In this document: positions 34,398 through 43,323 of the stretch, in pieces
How positions within the stretch are numbered: position 1 is the stretch's first letter
How the letters are laid out: every line of letters starts with the position of its first letter
Origin: Marinobacter sp. F3R08
Lineage (GTDB): Bacteria > Pseudomonadota > Gammaproteobacteria > Pseudomonadales > Oleiphilaceae
NCBI RefSeq assembly: GCF_018860425.1
Contig: NZ_JAHKPI010000025.1
Span: 404,524-468,523 of the forward strand
Length of the DNA: 64,000 nt
Direction of reading: 5' to 3'
Made by a program: the position numbers and the translations under genes
Notes under the pieces: generated by a model
What the model was told of the DNA's origin: nothing
The model's input: only the letters and a program-made list of their open reading frames with translations
Database searches by the model: none

Positions 34398-34782
34398 GAT
34401 TTATCGAAAGCAATGATGACTAAAGATGGATTTACGAACTGACCATCGAAGGCCCGGCATTATAGGCTAGACTACTCATCAATATTTATAGTGTAGCATT
34501 ACGGATAAGAAAGTGATTTAGATTAAAAAACTGATTTAAAAACAGATGTATGGAATAGAAAATCAATAGGATATGCGTGGTTCTTTTCGTTAACAAAGAT
34601 TAACTCGTGTGAATAGTGTCCTAAATATGAATAATAAAACGTTTCATTTAAGATCATTTTTGAATTTATAAGTCATTAATTAAATAATGGATTTCTGGTT
34701 TTGGTACACTGGAATAAGCGCTAGTCACATTGAATTCACCGGATTGGCCAGATGGCAAACAGAAAAAGCCGGAGTTCTTACC
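34398..34782. other. AT-rich divergent region between the flavoprotein gene and prpD
   Basis: About 385 bases, markedly richer in A and T than the genes around it between about 34480 and 34690. No gene is supported; an ATG at 34687 is in frame with prpD but gives an atypical aromatic extension and has no ribosome site. Promoters for both divergent genes must be here; none is clear enough to mark. Confidence 0.5.
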
Positions 34783-36267
34783 ATGCCAGTAACATCCGAT
34801 ACGAATAGACGTCCTGAGTACGACGACCTGCTCCAGACCATCGCCGACTATACCCTCAATTATCGCATAGCCAGTGATGAAGCCTGGAACACTGCCCGCA
34901 ACTGCCTGATGGACACCATAGGCTGTGGCCTGCTCGCGCTGCGATTCCCTGAATGCACAAAACACCTTGGGCCGCTTGTAGAGGGAACGGTGGTACCGTG
35001 CGGTGCCCGGGTTCCGGGAACCTCTTTCAGGTTAGATCCGGTAAAAGCTGCCTGGGATATCGGCTGTATCATTCGCTGGCTGGACTACAACGATACCTGG
35101 CTGGCTGCAGAGTGGGGGCATCCATCTGATAACCTTGGTGGCATTCTTGCGGTTGCGGATCACCTGTCCCAGAAACGGGTGGCAGAAGGAAAGAAACCGC
35201 TCATTATGAAGGATGTGCTGGAAGCCATGATCATGGCCCATGAAATTCAGGGTGTGCTGGCTCTGGAGAATTCCTTTAACCGGGTAGGTTTGGATCATGT
35301 GGTGCTGGTAAAAGTGGCCTCCACCGCAGTTACCGCAAAACTGATGGGTGCCAACCGCGAGCAACTGCTATCCGCATTGTCCCATGCCTGGGTAGATGGC
35401 CAGTCGTTGCGAACGTATCGGCATGCGCCCAACGCAGGGTCCAGAAAGTCTTGGGCAGCAGGTGATGCAACGTCTCGTGCCGTTCGCCTGGCAGACATTG
35501 CAATGAGAGGGGAAATGGGCATTCCCAGTGCATTGACGGCGCCGCAATGGGGATTCAATGAGGTGCTTTTCAGCAAAACCAACAAAGACCAGAAGCTCAA
35601 GCCCGAGGATAAGCGCCAGTTGTCCATACCTCAGGAATTCGGCTCCTACGTAATGGAGAATATCCTGTTCAAGATCTCCTTTCCTGCCGAGTTTCACGGC
35701 CAGACTGCGGTGGAAGCGGGAGTAACCCTGCATCCACAAGTGAAAGATCGTCTTGATGAGGTCGAGCGAATTGTCATTACTACCCATGAATCGGCCATCC
35801 GCATTATCTCCAAGCAGGGCACGTTGGCGAATGCAGCAGACAGGGATCACTGCCTTCAATACATGGTGGCCGTTTCTATGATTTTTGGCGGCCTCAGGGC
35901 CGAGTATTACGAGGACAGTTTTCACGAAGCCAATCCGGTCATCGATCGAATTCGTGAGAAAATGGAAGTAGTGGAAGATGAGCGATACAGCCGGGAATAC
36001 CTTGAAGCCGATAAGCGCTCCATCGCAAATGCGATTCAGGTTTTCTTCGCTGACGGCAGCAAAACAGACAAGGTGGCTGTCGAATACCCTATTGGCCACC
36101 GGCGTCGAAGGAAGGAGGGCATTCCGCTGCTTGAGAAAAAATTCCGGAACAATCTCGAGACACGATTCCCCACGTTTAAATGTGAACGAATAGTCGGGAT
36201 TTTTCAGGACCGGATAGAGCTGGAAAAGATGAATGTTCAAGAGTTTATGGGGCAGTTTGTAATCTGA
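34783..36267 (+). CDS. prpD: 2-methylcitrate dehydratase (MmgE/PrpD family)
   Basis: Cofactor-independent dehydratase of the methylcitrate cycle, 494 aa from the ATG at 34783 (GGAG at 34771-34774). PrpD hallmarks are [98 protein letters not shown] and DRDHCLQYM. The same cell also has AcnD and PrpF, which can do the dehydration step in another way. The gene lies about 4.4 kb from prpF with unrelated genes between and has its own upstream region, so its control may differ from that of the prp operon. Confidence 0.93.
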   Translation: MPVTSDTNRRPEYDDLLQTIADYTLNYRIASDEAWNTARNCLMDTIGCGLLALRFPECTKHLGPLVEGTVVPCGARVPGTSFRLDPVKAAWDIGCIIRWLDYNDTWLAAEWGHPSDNLGGILAVADHLSQKRVAEGKKPLIMKDVLEAMIMAHEIQGVLALENSFNRVGLDHVVLVKVASTAVTAKLMGANREQLLSALSHAWVDGQSLRTYRHAPNAGSRKSWAAGDATSRAVRLADIAMRGEMGIPSALTAPQWGFNEVLFSKTNKDQKLKPEDKRQLSIPQEFGSYVMENILFKISFPAEFHGQTAVEAGVTLHPQVKDRLDEVERIVITTHESAIRIISKQGTLANAADRDHCLQYMVAVSMIFGGLRAEYYEDSFHEANPVIDRIREKMEVVEDERYSREYLEADKRSIANAIQVFFADGSKTDKVAVEYPIGHRRRRKEGIPLLEKKFRNNLETRFPTFKCERIVGIFQDRIELEKMNVQEFMGQFVI

Positions 36268-36432
36268 AATGCCATGTAGGTTATAGGGTAAAGGTCAGAT
36301 ATCTCGCAAAATACGCCGTTAAATGAGAGTCATTGCTCTTGGTGTAATGTACCGTCTTGCATTAAGTTTCTTGCGTGCTGATTCAAGTCTTTGAACTCTG
36401 GCCAGCATCAAGTAGACTTATGCTCAAGTAAT

Positions 36433-36449
36433 GACGCATCGGATGCGTC
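36433..36449. promoter_or_regulatory. Palindrome upstream of the exopolysaccharide operon
   Basis: GACGCATC-G-GATGCGTC has perfect 8-base arms about a single central base. It ends 34 bases before the GTG of the first exopolysaccharide gene, downstream of a possible -10 TATGCT (36420 region). The position and symmetry suggest an operator or a leader hairpin. Confidence 0.45.
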
Positions 36450-36483
36450 GTATCCTCCCGTGTAGAGAACACAAGGAGTCGGC

Positions 36484-37896
36484 GTGGCCCACGTCAGATT
36501 GTTCAGACACTACATCCATCTCCCCTATGTAATTCTCGGCCTGATTGATTTTCTGGTGCTAGCGTTCGCATTTGCGTTGGCTGTGTTTTTTCGTTATTTC
36601 GGTGACTATCCTTTCTTCCTCGACAACCTGACGTTCGTGCTGCCCTCGGCGGCTATGTTCGCGGCATTGAATCTGTTGGTGATGGGTGCTTTGGGTGTGC
36701 ATCAGTCCCGCCTGGAAGAAGGTATGTCGGGAATGATGCTTCGTACGATCCTGGCGTTAATTGTAAGTGTTCCACTCTGTGGCTTCGTTTATCTGCTTTC
36801 ATCAGACTGGTTGTGGTACCTGGGGGCCAGCAGTGTACTGACCACAGGATCTGTTCTCGGATTTTTTCTGCTAGGTATGGCTCGTTCACTGTTTTTTGCC
36901 TCGGTGGGCAAGGAAGCCTTCAAGCGAAAAGTGCTGGTACTTGGCGCCGGCTTTCGCGCCAGACAAATTCACGAAGACCTCAAAACACCCTTCAATCGCA
37001 AAGGGTTTATTCTGACAGGGTTTGTTCCTCTGCCGGACGAGCCCATTGAGGTCAGCGAGGATCATCTGCTGAATATTCAGACCACCTTGCAGAACTACAT
37101 CATCAAACACCCGGTGCACGAAATTGTGGTTGCCGTGGACGACCGCCGAAAGGGGCTGCCCATGGAAGACCTCTTCGAGTGCAAAATGGAAGGTGTCAAG
37201 ATTGTCGATGGAGCCAGCTTTTACGAACGGGAATCCAGGAAGGTTGCTCTGGAAATGGTTACTCGCGGCTGGCTGGTTTTCTCGGATGGGTTCACGGTGT
37301 CGTCTGTCTTCGGTTTTGGGAAACGGTCCCTTGATATTCTGTCGGCGACAGTTTTGCTGTTGGCAGGTCTGCCGCTGATGATTCTTACGGCCATTGCCAT
37401 AAAGATTGAAGACGGTATCAAGGCTCCGGTTTTCTACAGTCAGGAACGGGTAGGGCTCAATGGAAGCGTGTTCAAGGTTCACAAATTCCGGTCCATGATC
37501 ACCGACGCCGAGAAAAATGGTGCGGTCTGGGCAACCCAAAACGACGCCCGGGTTACCAGGGTAGGGGAGTTCATCCGAAAGGTGCGGATTGATGAGCTGC
37601 CACAGATTTTTAACGTGCTGAACGGCACCATGGCCTTCGTGGGCCCACGCCCGGAACGGCCGGTATTTGTTGAGCAGTTGTCAGAGAAAATTCCATTCTA
37701 CAGTGAGCGCCACCGCGTAAAACCCGGTTTAACGGGTTGGGCTCAGCTTTGCTTTGCCTATACAGACAATGAGGAAGATACGCGGGAAAAGCTCCGCTAT
37801 GACCTCTACTACATAAAGAACCAGAGTCTGCTGCTTGATTTATTGATTATAATTCAGACGGTAGAGGTGGTATTGTTCAAGAAAGGATCAAGGTAG
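36484..37896 (+). CDS. XrtA/PEP-CTERM-associated initiating sugar-phosphate transferase
   Basis: Starts exopolysaccharide repeat synthesis by placing a sugar-1-phosphate on undecaprenyl phosphate. The 470-aa protein begins at GTG with AAGGAG (36474-36479). Four or five N-terminal membrane segments are followed by a Rossmann-like segment (VLVLGAGFRARQI), a further membrane segment near residue 290 and the bacterial sugar transferase domain with KVHKFRSMITDAEKNGAVW, VRIDELPQIFNVLNG and MAFVGPRPERPVF. The order resembles exosortase-A associated transferases and WbaP/EpsB. It heads the locus and is followed by the export lipoprotein. Confidence 0.9.
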   Translation: MAHVRLFRHYIHLPYVILGLIDFLVLAFAFALAVFFRYFGDYPFFLDNLTFVLPSAAMFAALNLLVMGALGVHQSRLEEGMSGMMLRTILALIVSVPLCGFVYLLSSDWLWYLGASSVLTTGSVLGFFLLGMARSLFFASVGKEAFKRKVLVLGAGFRARQIHEDLKTPFNRKGFILTGFVPLPDEPIEVSEDHLLNIQTTLQNYIIKHPVHEIVVAVDDRRKGLPMEDLFECKMEGVKIVDGASFYERESRKVALEMVTRGWLVFSDGFTVSSVFGFGKRSLDILSATVLLLAGLPLMILTAIAIKIEDGIKAPVFYSQERVGLNGSVFKVHKFRSMITDAEKNGAVWATQNDARVTRVGEFIRKVRIDELPQIFNVLNGTMAFVGPRPERPVFVEQLSEKIPFYSERHRVKPGLTGWAQLCFAYTDNEEDTREKLRYDLYYIKNQSLLLDLLIIIQTVEVVLFKKGSR

Positions 37897-37921
37897 TTTC
37901 GGGACCTGTTCTCCCCGAAAC
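37896..37921. repeat. Intercistronic hairpin after the first exopolysaccharide gene
   Basis: GTTTCGGG and CCCGAAAC are perfect 8-bp arms around a 10-base loop, beginning at the stop codon. No T-run follows, so it is more likely an mRNA stability, processing or attenuation element than a terminator. Confidence 0.55.
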
Positions 37922-37955
37922 AAGGAATCAGACACGGAACCAGAGAGGAACGACC

Positions 37956-38600
37956 ATGTCATCGAAGTTTTCATTGCCGGGTCTGGTAATGGCCCTCACT
38001 GCGATTGCGCTTGTTACGGGTTGTGCTGGCCCCCAGCCCTCTTCGCAGGAAGCCATTGACGAAGCGCTCAGCCTGCAGACTTTAACCAGTGTTGATGAGT
38101 ATGTGCTCGGCCCGACAGATTCTGTCCAGATTTCAGTCTGGCGGAATCAGGATCTGAGTATTGGCGTTCCTGTCAGGCCGGATGGCCGGGTTTCCATGCC
38201 GCTCATAGGTGATGTGATGGCGACGGGTAAAACCCCTGAACAGCTCGCCGATGAAATCGAGCAGGGTCTGGCCAATTATATCCGTGAGCCTCAGGTTACC
38301 GTTGTGGTTACCTCGATGGGCAGCCACGAATTCAGCGACCGGGTGCGAGTGACCGGTGCGGTCAATCAACCTATTTCGATACCTCACCGACCGGGCATGA
38401 CCGTACTGGATATGATGCTCACTGCCGGTGGCGCAAATCCTTTTGCGAACCTGAACAGTTCCATGCTCTACCGGGCACTGGACAACCAAATGGTTGCAAT
38501 TCCCGTCAGGCTCGACGATATCCTCAATTCAGGAGATGTCTCCACCAACTACCGTATGCGGCCCGGAGATATCCTTGCCGTACCTGAACGGAATTTCTGA
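37956..38600 (+). CDS. XrtA-associated exopolysaccharide export lipoprotein (Wza-like)
   Basis: A 214-aa outer-membrane export protein of the polysaccharide export (poly_export/SLBB) family. The signal peptide ends in a lipobox, LVTGC, with the lipidated Cys at residue 23. The export domain follows: YVLGPTDSVQISVWRNQDLS, VRPDGRVSMPLIGDV and EPQVTVVV; then a SLBB-type segment, RVTGAVNQPISIPHRPGMTVLD. The short length fits exosortase-locus export proteins, which lack the long C-terminal helix of Wza. AGAGGAACG precedes the ATG. It acts with the chain-length protein encoded next. Confidence 0.9.
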   Translation: MSSKFSLPGLVMALTAIALVTGCAGPQPSSQEAIDEALSLQTLTSVDEYVLGPTDSVQISVWRNQDLSIGVPVRPDGRVSMPLIGDVMATGKTPEQLADEIEQGLANYIREPQVTVVVTSMGSHEFSDRVRVTGAVNQPISIPHRPGMTVLDMMLTAGGANPFANLNSSMLYRALDNQMVAIPVRLDDILNSGDVSTNYRMRPGDILAVPERNF

Positions 38601-38657
38601 GCCACTTAACAGCCGTTGTTTGAAGTGAACCACGGAATTGGTCAATAGGTAAGAAAA

Positions 38658-40184
38658 ATGGCACTTCCATTAAATCAGCTCCCCGCAGAAATGATCAGAG
38701 AGGTCCGGTCGCGTAAGTGGTTGGCCTTCGTTTTGTTTGCACTTGTCAGTTTCGCCGTACTGGGGGCGGGGTTTGTCTATCCTTATAAATATCAATCTCA
38801 GGTTGTGATATTTGTGGATGACAAGAATATTATTGGCCCGTTGATGGAAGGCAGTGCTGTTACCACCGACATCAGTGACCGCACGTCGGCCGCTAAGGAA
38901 ATGCTGTGGTCCAGGGAACTGATGGCACAGATTGCGCAAGATCAAGAGATTTTCGGTGAGAGTGCCAGTGAGATTAGTGGCGAAGCCCTCGAACGCCGAA
39001 TTGGTCTGCTACGCTCAAGAATGAATGTCCGGGCGAGAGGTGACAGTTACTTCAGTATTGGTTACACCTCTGAGTCACCCATGCAGGCCTTTCGGATTGC
39101 CCAGCGCCTGGGGCAACTCTTTATTTCGGAAAACTCGGCCAACAAGCGCAAGGAAAGCCGCAGCGCCTACAACTTCATAGATAAGCAAGTGAAGAACTAC
39201 GAAGCCATCCTGGCGGAAGTTGAGCAAAAACTGAAAGAGTTTCTGTCAGAGAATGTAGACGGAACTGAAGACGAAGCGAACAAGCGTATGGCTATCTTAC
39301 GCCGGCAACTGGAGCTGGCGGAAATGGAACGTACGGAACTGATTGCAAGGGCTGAATCGCTGGAATCTGAACTGCAGGATGTGCAACCAATGCTGAACCA
39401 GGCCCGTTCGGCCGATTCCTTCACCCGAAGAATCCGGGAGAAAGAAGCTCAGCTTGATGATTTGCGCCTGCAGTACCATGACACCTATCCCGATATTATT
39501 GCACTGAAAGAACAAATTGCCGAGTTACGAAACCAGAGAAACAGGGCATCACAGAGCGGTGAGCTGGATCCCTCGGCCAGTGAAGGGGACCAGTTGGTCA
39601 ACCCCCTGTATCAGGATATCAGTGCGGAAGTGGCAAAAACCCGGGCGAGCGTACGTACTCAGGAATCGCGTATTGGGTCACTTATGAACCTGATTGCTGA
39701 GCAAGAAAAACGCATGGAGCGTATTCAGGAAAACAAGGCACAGTATTCCGAGTTAACGCGCGACATGGAAGTAAACGAACAGATCTACAACGATCTGCTC
39801 AAGCGTCGGGAAAAAGCCCGGGTATCCATGCATCTGGATATTGAAGGTCAGGGCCTTAACTATCGGATTAACGAAACAGCTCAATTCCCTCTGGATCCGG
39901 TTGGTCCGAAATTCCAGTTGTTTGCTTCTGCGGGGCTGATTCTTGGTGCCCTGGCACCATTTGGCCTTGCGGCTGGAGTGCTGCAGGTTGACCCCCGCAT
40001 CAGGGCCAGAAAACAGCTCGAAGAAGGTATTGGTCTGCCGGTACTGGCGGAAATTCCCCATGTACGAACACCATACGAGAAACGTAAAGACCGCTGGTTG
40101 ACTATATCGGTCGTTGTATGCGCCGCGCTGGTGGTTGTCGCCTATGGCGGTGTAGCCGGTGCAGCTCTGATGGGAGTTATTTGA
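38658..40184 (+). CDS. XrtA-associated polysaccharide chain-length determinant (Wzz/GNVR family)
   Basis: A 508-aa inner-membrane co-polymerase. An N-terminal membrane helix (residues about 18-38) precedes the Wzz domain with YQSQVVIFVDDKNIIG. Long coiled coils occupy about 165-390, including YNFIDKQVKNYEAILAEVEQ and DDLRLQYHDTYPDIIALKEQ. The GNVR-like segment is RKRE-type (LLKRREKARVSMHLDIEGQG) near 390-415. A membrane segment and a final pair of helices close the protein. It controls chain length and links the cytoplasmic ATPase to the export lipoprotein. The stop shares one base with the start of the ATPase gene. Confidence 0.9.
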   Translation: MALPLNQLPAEMIREVRSRKWLAFVLFALVSFAVLGAGFVYPYKYQSQVVIFVDDKNIIGPLMEGSAVTTDISDRTSAAKEMLWSRELMAQIAQDQEIFGESASEISGEALERRIGLLRSRMNVRARGDSYFSIGYTSESPMQAFRIAQRLGQLFISENSANKRKESRSAYNFIDKQVKNYEAILAEVEQKLKEFLSENVDGTEDEANKRMAILRRQLELAEMERTELIARAESLESELQDVQPMLNQARSADSFTRRIREKEAQLDDLRLQYHDTYPDIIALKEQIAELRNQRNRASQSGELDPSASEGDQLVNPLYQDISAEVAKTRASVRTQESRIGSLMNLIAEQEKRMERIQENKAQYSELTRDMEVNEQIYNDLLKRREKARVSMHLDIEGQGLNYRINETAQFPLDPVGPKFQLFASAGLILGALAPFGLAAGVLQVDPRIRARKQLEEGIGLPVLAEIPHVRTPYEKRKDRWLTISVVVCAALVVVAYGGVAGAALMGVI

Positions 40185-41107
40185 TGACAGAGCAAAATCA
40201 GGACAGCGAAGCCATTAAAGCTGGTACCCGCACCGGTGCTTCGAGCTCCCGCGCCGCCAACACCAATGGCCAGGAGCGAATGGACGATTCACAGAGTCGG
40301 GATAACAGGTACGATCAGCAGCCCGCAGCGAGTGGGCACGGAGGTGATTTCCAGCAATGGGAGGACTCCCGTATGCTGGTCCCCAGTTCTCTGGAACTGG
40401 GCGCCGGGGCCGTCGACAAGTACGTTATCAGCAAACAGATTGTCAAAATGCAGGAGCCGCGTCGTCTCACCCGAGACGACATGGACGAGCGCCGGATCAT
40501 CTATCCGGAAAGTAAAAACCGGGATCTGGTGAACCGGTTTCGCCATTTGCGGACCAAGCTGCTGGAGCTTTCTGGTGGCAATAATTTCACCATGGTAGTC
40601 AGCGGAGCCTGTGAGGGTGCTGGAACCTCTTTCATGGCCCTCAATCTGGCTGCAGCGTTCGCCTTCGATCAGTCCAAGACGGCCCTGATTATCGACTGCA
40701 ACCTTCGAAACCCCTCTCTGCACTACCAACTCGAGTTGGCGGCAGAAACCGGCTTAACGGATTTCCTTGAGGATCCGGATTACGACATCGGACGCATTAT
40801 CTATCCAACGGGGATCCCTCGGTTAAGACTGATCCCTGCGGGGAGCCAGCGGGAAACACCGTCAGAATTTTTTACCTCTTTTCGCATGAAGCAATTTCTG
40901 CAGGCCATCCGTCGTCGCTATCCAGACCGTTTCATCGTGCTGGATACTGCGCCCATCAGTGAATCACCGGATGCCCGGATTCTTGGCGAATTGTGTGATT
41001 ATTCAATGCTGGTTTTGCCTCACGGCAGGATTACCTCCACCGCTGCCGAGAACGCCGCCCAGGCTTTCGATCCGGCAAAGTTTGTAGGAGCCGTCATCAA
41101 TGGCTGA
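40184..41107 (+). CDS. BY-kinase-like ATPase of the exopolysaccharide locus, with degenerate Walker motifs
   Basis: A 307-aa cytoplasmic protein in the place where exosortase loci carry a tyrosine autokinase. Residues 1-65 are low-complexity and polar. The CapB/Wzc-like domain starts near 110. The P-loop region reads GACEGAGTSF (141-150): Thr148 stands where the Walker A lysine should be. The A-prime motif reads LIIDCN, with Asn for the second Asp, while Walker B FIVLDTAP is intact. The chain ends FVGAVING without the C-terminal tyrosine cluster. It may bind nucleotide poorly and act as a structural partner of the chain-length protein rather than as a kinase. It overlaps the barrel gene by 8 bases. 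Confidence 0.82.
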   Translation: MTEQNQDSEAIKAGTRTGASSSRAANTNGQERMDDSQSRDNRYDQQPAASGHGGDFQQWEDSRMLVPSSLELGAGAVDKYVISKQIVKMQEPRRLTRDDMDERRIIYPESKNRDLVNRFRHLRTKLLELSGGNNFTMVVSGACEGAGTSFMALNLAAAFAFDQSKTALIIDCNLRNPSLHYQLELAAETGLTDFLEDPDYDIGRIIYPTGIPRLRLIPAGSQRETPSEFFTSFRMKQFLQAIRRRYPDRFIVLDTAPISESPDARILGELCDYSMLVLPHGRITSTAAENAAQAFDPAKFVGAVING

Positions 41108-42383
41108 GAGTATCGGATCAGGGACGATCCGGTGGATCACTTCCATCGGCACCGGCTTGCTGATGGCAGCGGGGCCGGTTTTTGCAGCTACCCATAGCTT
41201 GTCCGGCGGTATTGATAACCGTTTTTCCGACAATGCGCTTCTCGTGTCGACCGGCGAGCAGAGTGACACGGAAACCCGGGTGAATCTTAACCTCCAATAC
41301 CTGAGTGATCCGGGGCAATGCTCCTCAGCCGCCGACATGGGGTTGGCGTATGGCTACTGGCATAACAATGTCGAAGACTCGGAGTTTTATACCAATGGCA
41401 CGCTGCACGGGCAGTGTGAGCTGGCCAAAGGTCTGCTGTGGCAGGCCTCCGATACAATCAAGCAGGTACCCCAAGATACTCAGGAGGCTGACACCCGGGA
41501 CAACCGCACCCGAAAGAACGTCTTCAGTACCGGCCCGGTCTACACGCTACAACTAACTCAGGTCGACCAACTTCAGTTCTCCGCCGCCTATGAGAACACT
41601 GAGTTTGAAGAACCGGAAGAACCGGATAGCGAGAGAGTTACAAGCACTGCAAGTTATAATCATAACTTCAGCGATACCCTTCAGGGCGGGCTTTCCCTTA
41701 GCGCTGAACGGGCAGAATTGGATACCGAAGAGGAACTGGATCGTGAATCCGCCGTTGTAACGTTCAGTAAAGCCTGGGCAACAACTCAGGTAAGTGGATC
41801 CCTCGGCGTCAACCGCCTGGAAACTCGTTTGGGCATCCGGAAGGTCTCGAGCGATGCTGTGACCGGTACCTTTAATCTGGTTCGGGATATTGATCCCACC
41901 AGTGAGCTCACTTTTAGCGCGACTCGCCGGCTAACAGACCTGACCTCCACACTGGATCTTCAGTTCAGTGATTTCAATTTTGACCTGACCCAAACTTCGG
42001 CTGCGGAAATCACCGTGTTGCAAGCGGGCTACAGCACTCAGTTTAGCCAAGGCTCAACATTCAGGGCCAGAATTTCCGCCAATCGCAGTGATTACGTCGA
42101 CAGCGGCGAACGTCAGGAGAATCGCAATGTTAGTTTGCGCTATTCACAACCGGTAACCGGATTGCTTTCCTGGTATACCAACGCAGGCTATCAACACCAA
42201 CGTTATGAAGATGAAGGATCGAAAGGTGAGATTTTCTCCGGCTCTGTAGGACTGGATTACCGGTTGAGTGCCAGAATGGATGTTCGCGCTGCCATCGGGC
42301 GCCGGGAAAAGACGAGGGATATTGAACTCAGAGAGTATGTCGAGAACTGGGTTGTGGTTTCCCTTGACTATCGATTTTTCTGA
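41100..42383 (+). CDS. XrtA-associated outer-membrane beta-barrel protein
   Basis: A 427-aa exported protein with a signal peptide ending PVFAA. The remainder is a regular series of amphipathic strands and ends in aromatic residues (VVSLDYRFF), as outer-membrane barrels do. It matches, by order and pattern, the conserved barrel found between the tyrosine kinase and the deacetylase in exosortase-A loci. Its likely role is in the outer-membrane step of polysaccharide export. Four cysteines in the N-terminal third (two in the QCSS and QCEL segments) are unusual for a barrel. Confidence 0.82.
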   Translation: MAESIGSGTIRWITSIGTGLLMAAGPVFAATHSLSGGIDNRFSDNALLVSTGEQSDTETRVNLNLQYLSDPGQCSSAADMGLAYGYWHNNVEDSEFYTNGTLHGQCELAKGLLWQASDTIKQVPQDTQEADTRDNRTRKNVFSTGPVYTLQLTQVDQLQFSAAYENTEFEEPEEPDSERVTSTASYNHNFSDTLQGGLSLSAERAELDTEEELDRESAVVTFSKAWATTQVSGSLGVNRLETRLGIRKVSSDAVTGTFNLVRDIDPTSELTFSATRRLTDLTSTLDLQFSDFNFDLTQTSAAEITVLQAGYSTQFSQGSTFRARISANRSDYVDSGERQENRNVSLRYSQPVTGLLSWYTNAGYQHQRYEDEGSKGEIFSGSVGLDYRLSARMDVRAAIGRREKTRDIELREYVENWVVVSLDYRFF

Positions 42384-42396
42384 ATAGGGACGGGTA

Positions 42397-43323
42397 ATGA
42401 CGACGAACGAGACGGACACCCCCCGGATAGTCAATGCACTTACAATTGATGTGGAAGACTACTTCCAGGTTGCAGCTCTCGCCGAAGCGGTTGATCCTGA
42501 TGACTGGCATTCCATGGAATACCGCGTTGAGGCCAATACCCACCGCTTATTGGAGTTGTTGGACAGACACAGTACTCGTGCAACCTTCTTTACGCTGGGC
42601 TGGGTGGCCGAGAAATCGCCACAACTGGTTCGCGATATTCAGAAAGCAGGGCACGAGGTTGCCAGCCACGGCTACAGCCACCAATTGATCTACAGCCAGA
42701 CCCCTGAGGTCTTCCGCGACGAAACCCGGCGCTCAAAACAGATCCTTGAAGATATTACGGGCCAGGCTGTTGAGGGTTACCGGGCCGCGAGCTATTCCAT
42801 CACGAACCAGTCTCGCTGGGCATTGGATATACTGGCTGAGGAAGGGTTTGTCTGGGATTCATCGATATTTCCGGTGCATCACGATCGTTACGGTATGCCG
42901 GGTACCCCTCGGTGGCCACATCGCCTGACGACCGATAAGGGCCATGAATTGGCCGAGTTCCCACTGAGCACATTGAAGTTCCCCGGATATACACTGCCTA
43001 TCGCAGGTGGTGGTTATTTCCGACTGTTCCCCTACTGGTTCAGCCGCTGGGGGCTGGGGAGCATCAACCGCCAGGGCCAGCCATTTGTGTTCTATCTCCA
43101 TCCCTGGGAAGTAGACCCGGGCCAGCCACGGCTGGATGTAAAATGGTTCTCACGTTTCCGGCATTACAATAACCTTGAGGTTTGTGAGCAGAGGCTGGAC
43201 CAGCTACTGGGTCACTTCCGGTTTACCGCCATGGGAGACGTTTTAAGACACCTGAAACTGCTCAAAGAGGAAACACCGGTAACCACCGGCCAAGAGAAAA
43301 TGGAATTGTCATCACCATGCTAG
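42397..43323 (+). CDS. XrtA-associated polysaccharide deacetylase
   Basis: A 308-aa NodB-type deacetylase of the subgroup seen in exosortase-A loci. The start NALTIDVEDYFQVAAL carries the catalytic Asp and metal Asp (DVED); the metal histidines lie in VASHGYSHQLIY; EGYRAASYSIT and FYLHPWEVD complete the active site. No signal peptide is present, so it acts in the cytoplasm or is tethered otherwise. It removes N- or O-acetyl groups from the polysaccharide or a lipid-linked precursor. Its stop overlaps the next glycosyltransferase by seven bases. Confidence 0.9.
   Translation: MTTNETDTPRIVNALTIDVEDYFQVAALAEAVDPDDWHSMEYRVEANTHRLLELLDRHSTRATFFTLGWVAEKSPQLVRDIQKAGHEVASHGYSHQLIYSQTPEVFRDETRRSKQILEDITGQAVEGYRAASYSITNQSRWALDILAEEGFVWDSSIFPVHHDRYGMPGTPRWPHRLTTDKGHELAEFPLSTLKFPGYTLPIAGGGYFRLFPYWFSRWGLGSINRQGQPFVFYLHPWEVDPGQPRLDVKWFSRFRHYNNLEVCEQRLDQLLGHFRFTAMGDVLRHLKLLKEETPVTTGQEKMELSSPC

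Noticed and set aside
35368..36240. Open frame of 290 codons on the minus strand opposite prpD
   Set aside because: Complementary to a conserved PrpD sequence; no domain and no start signal.
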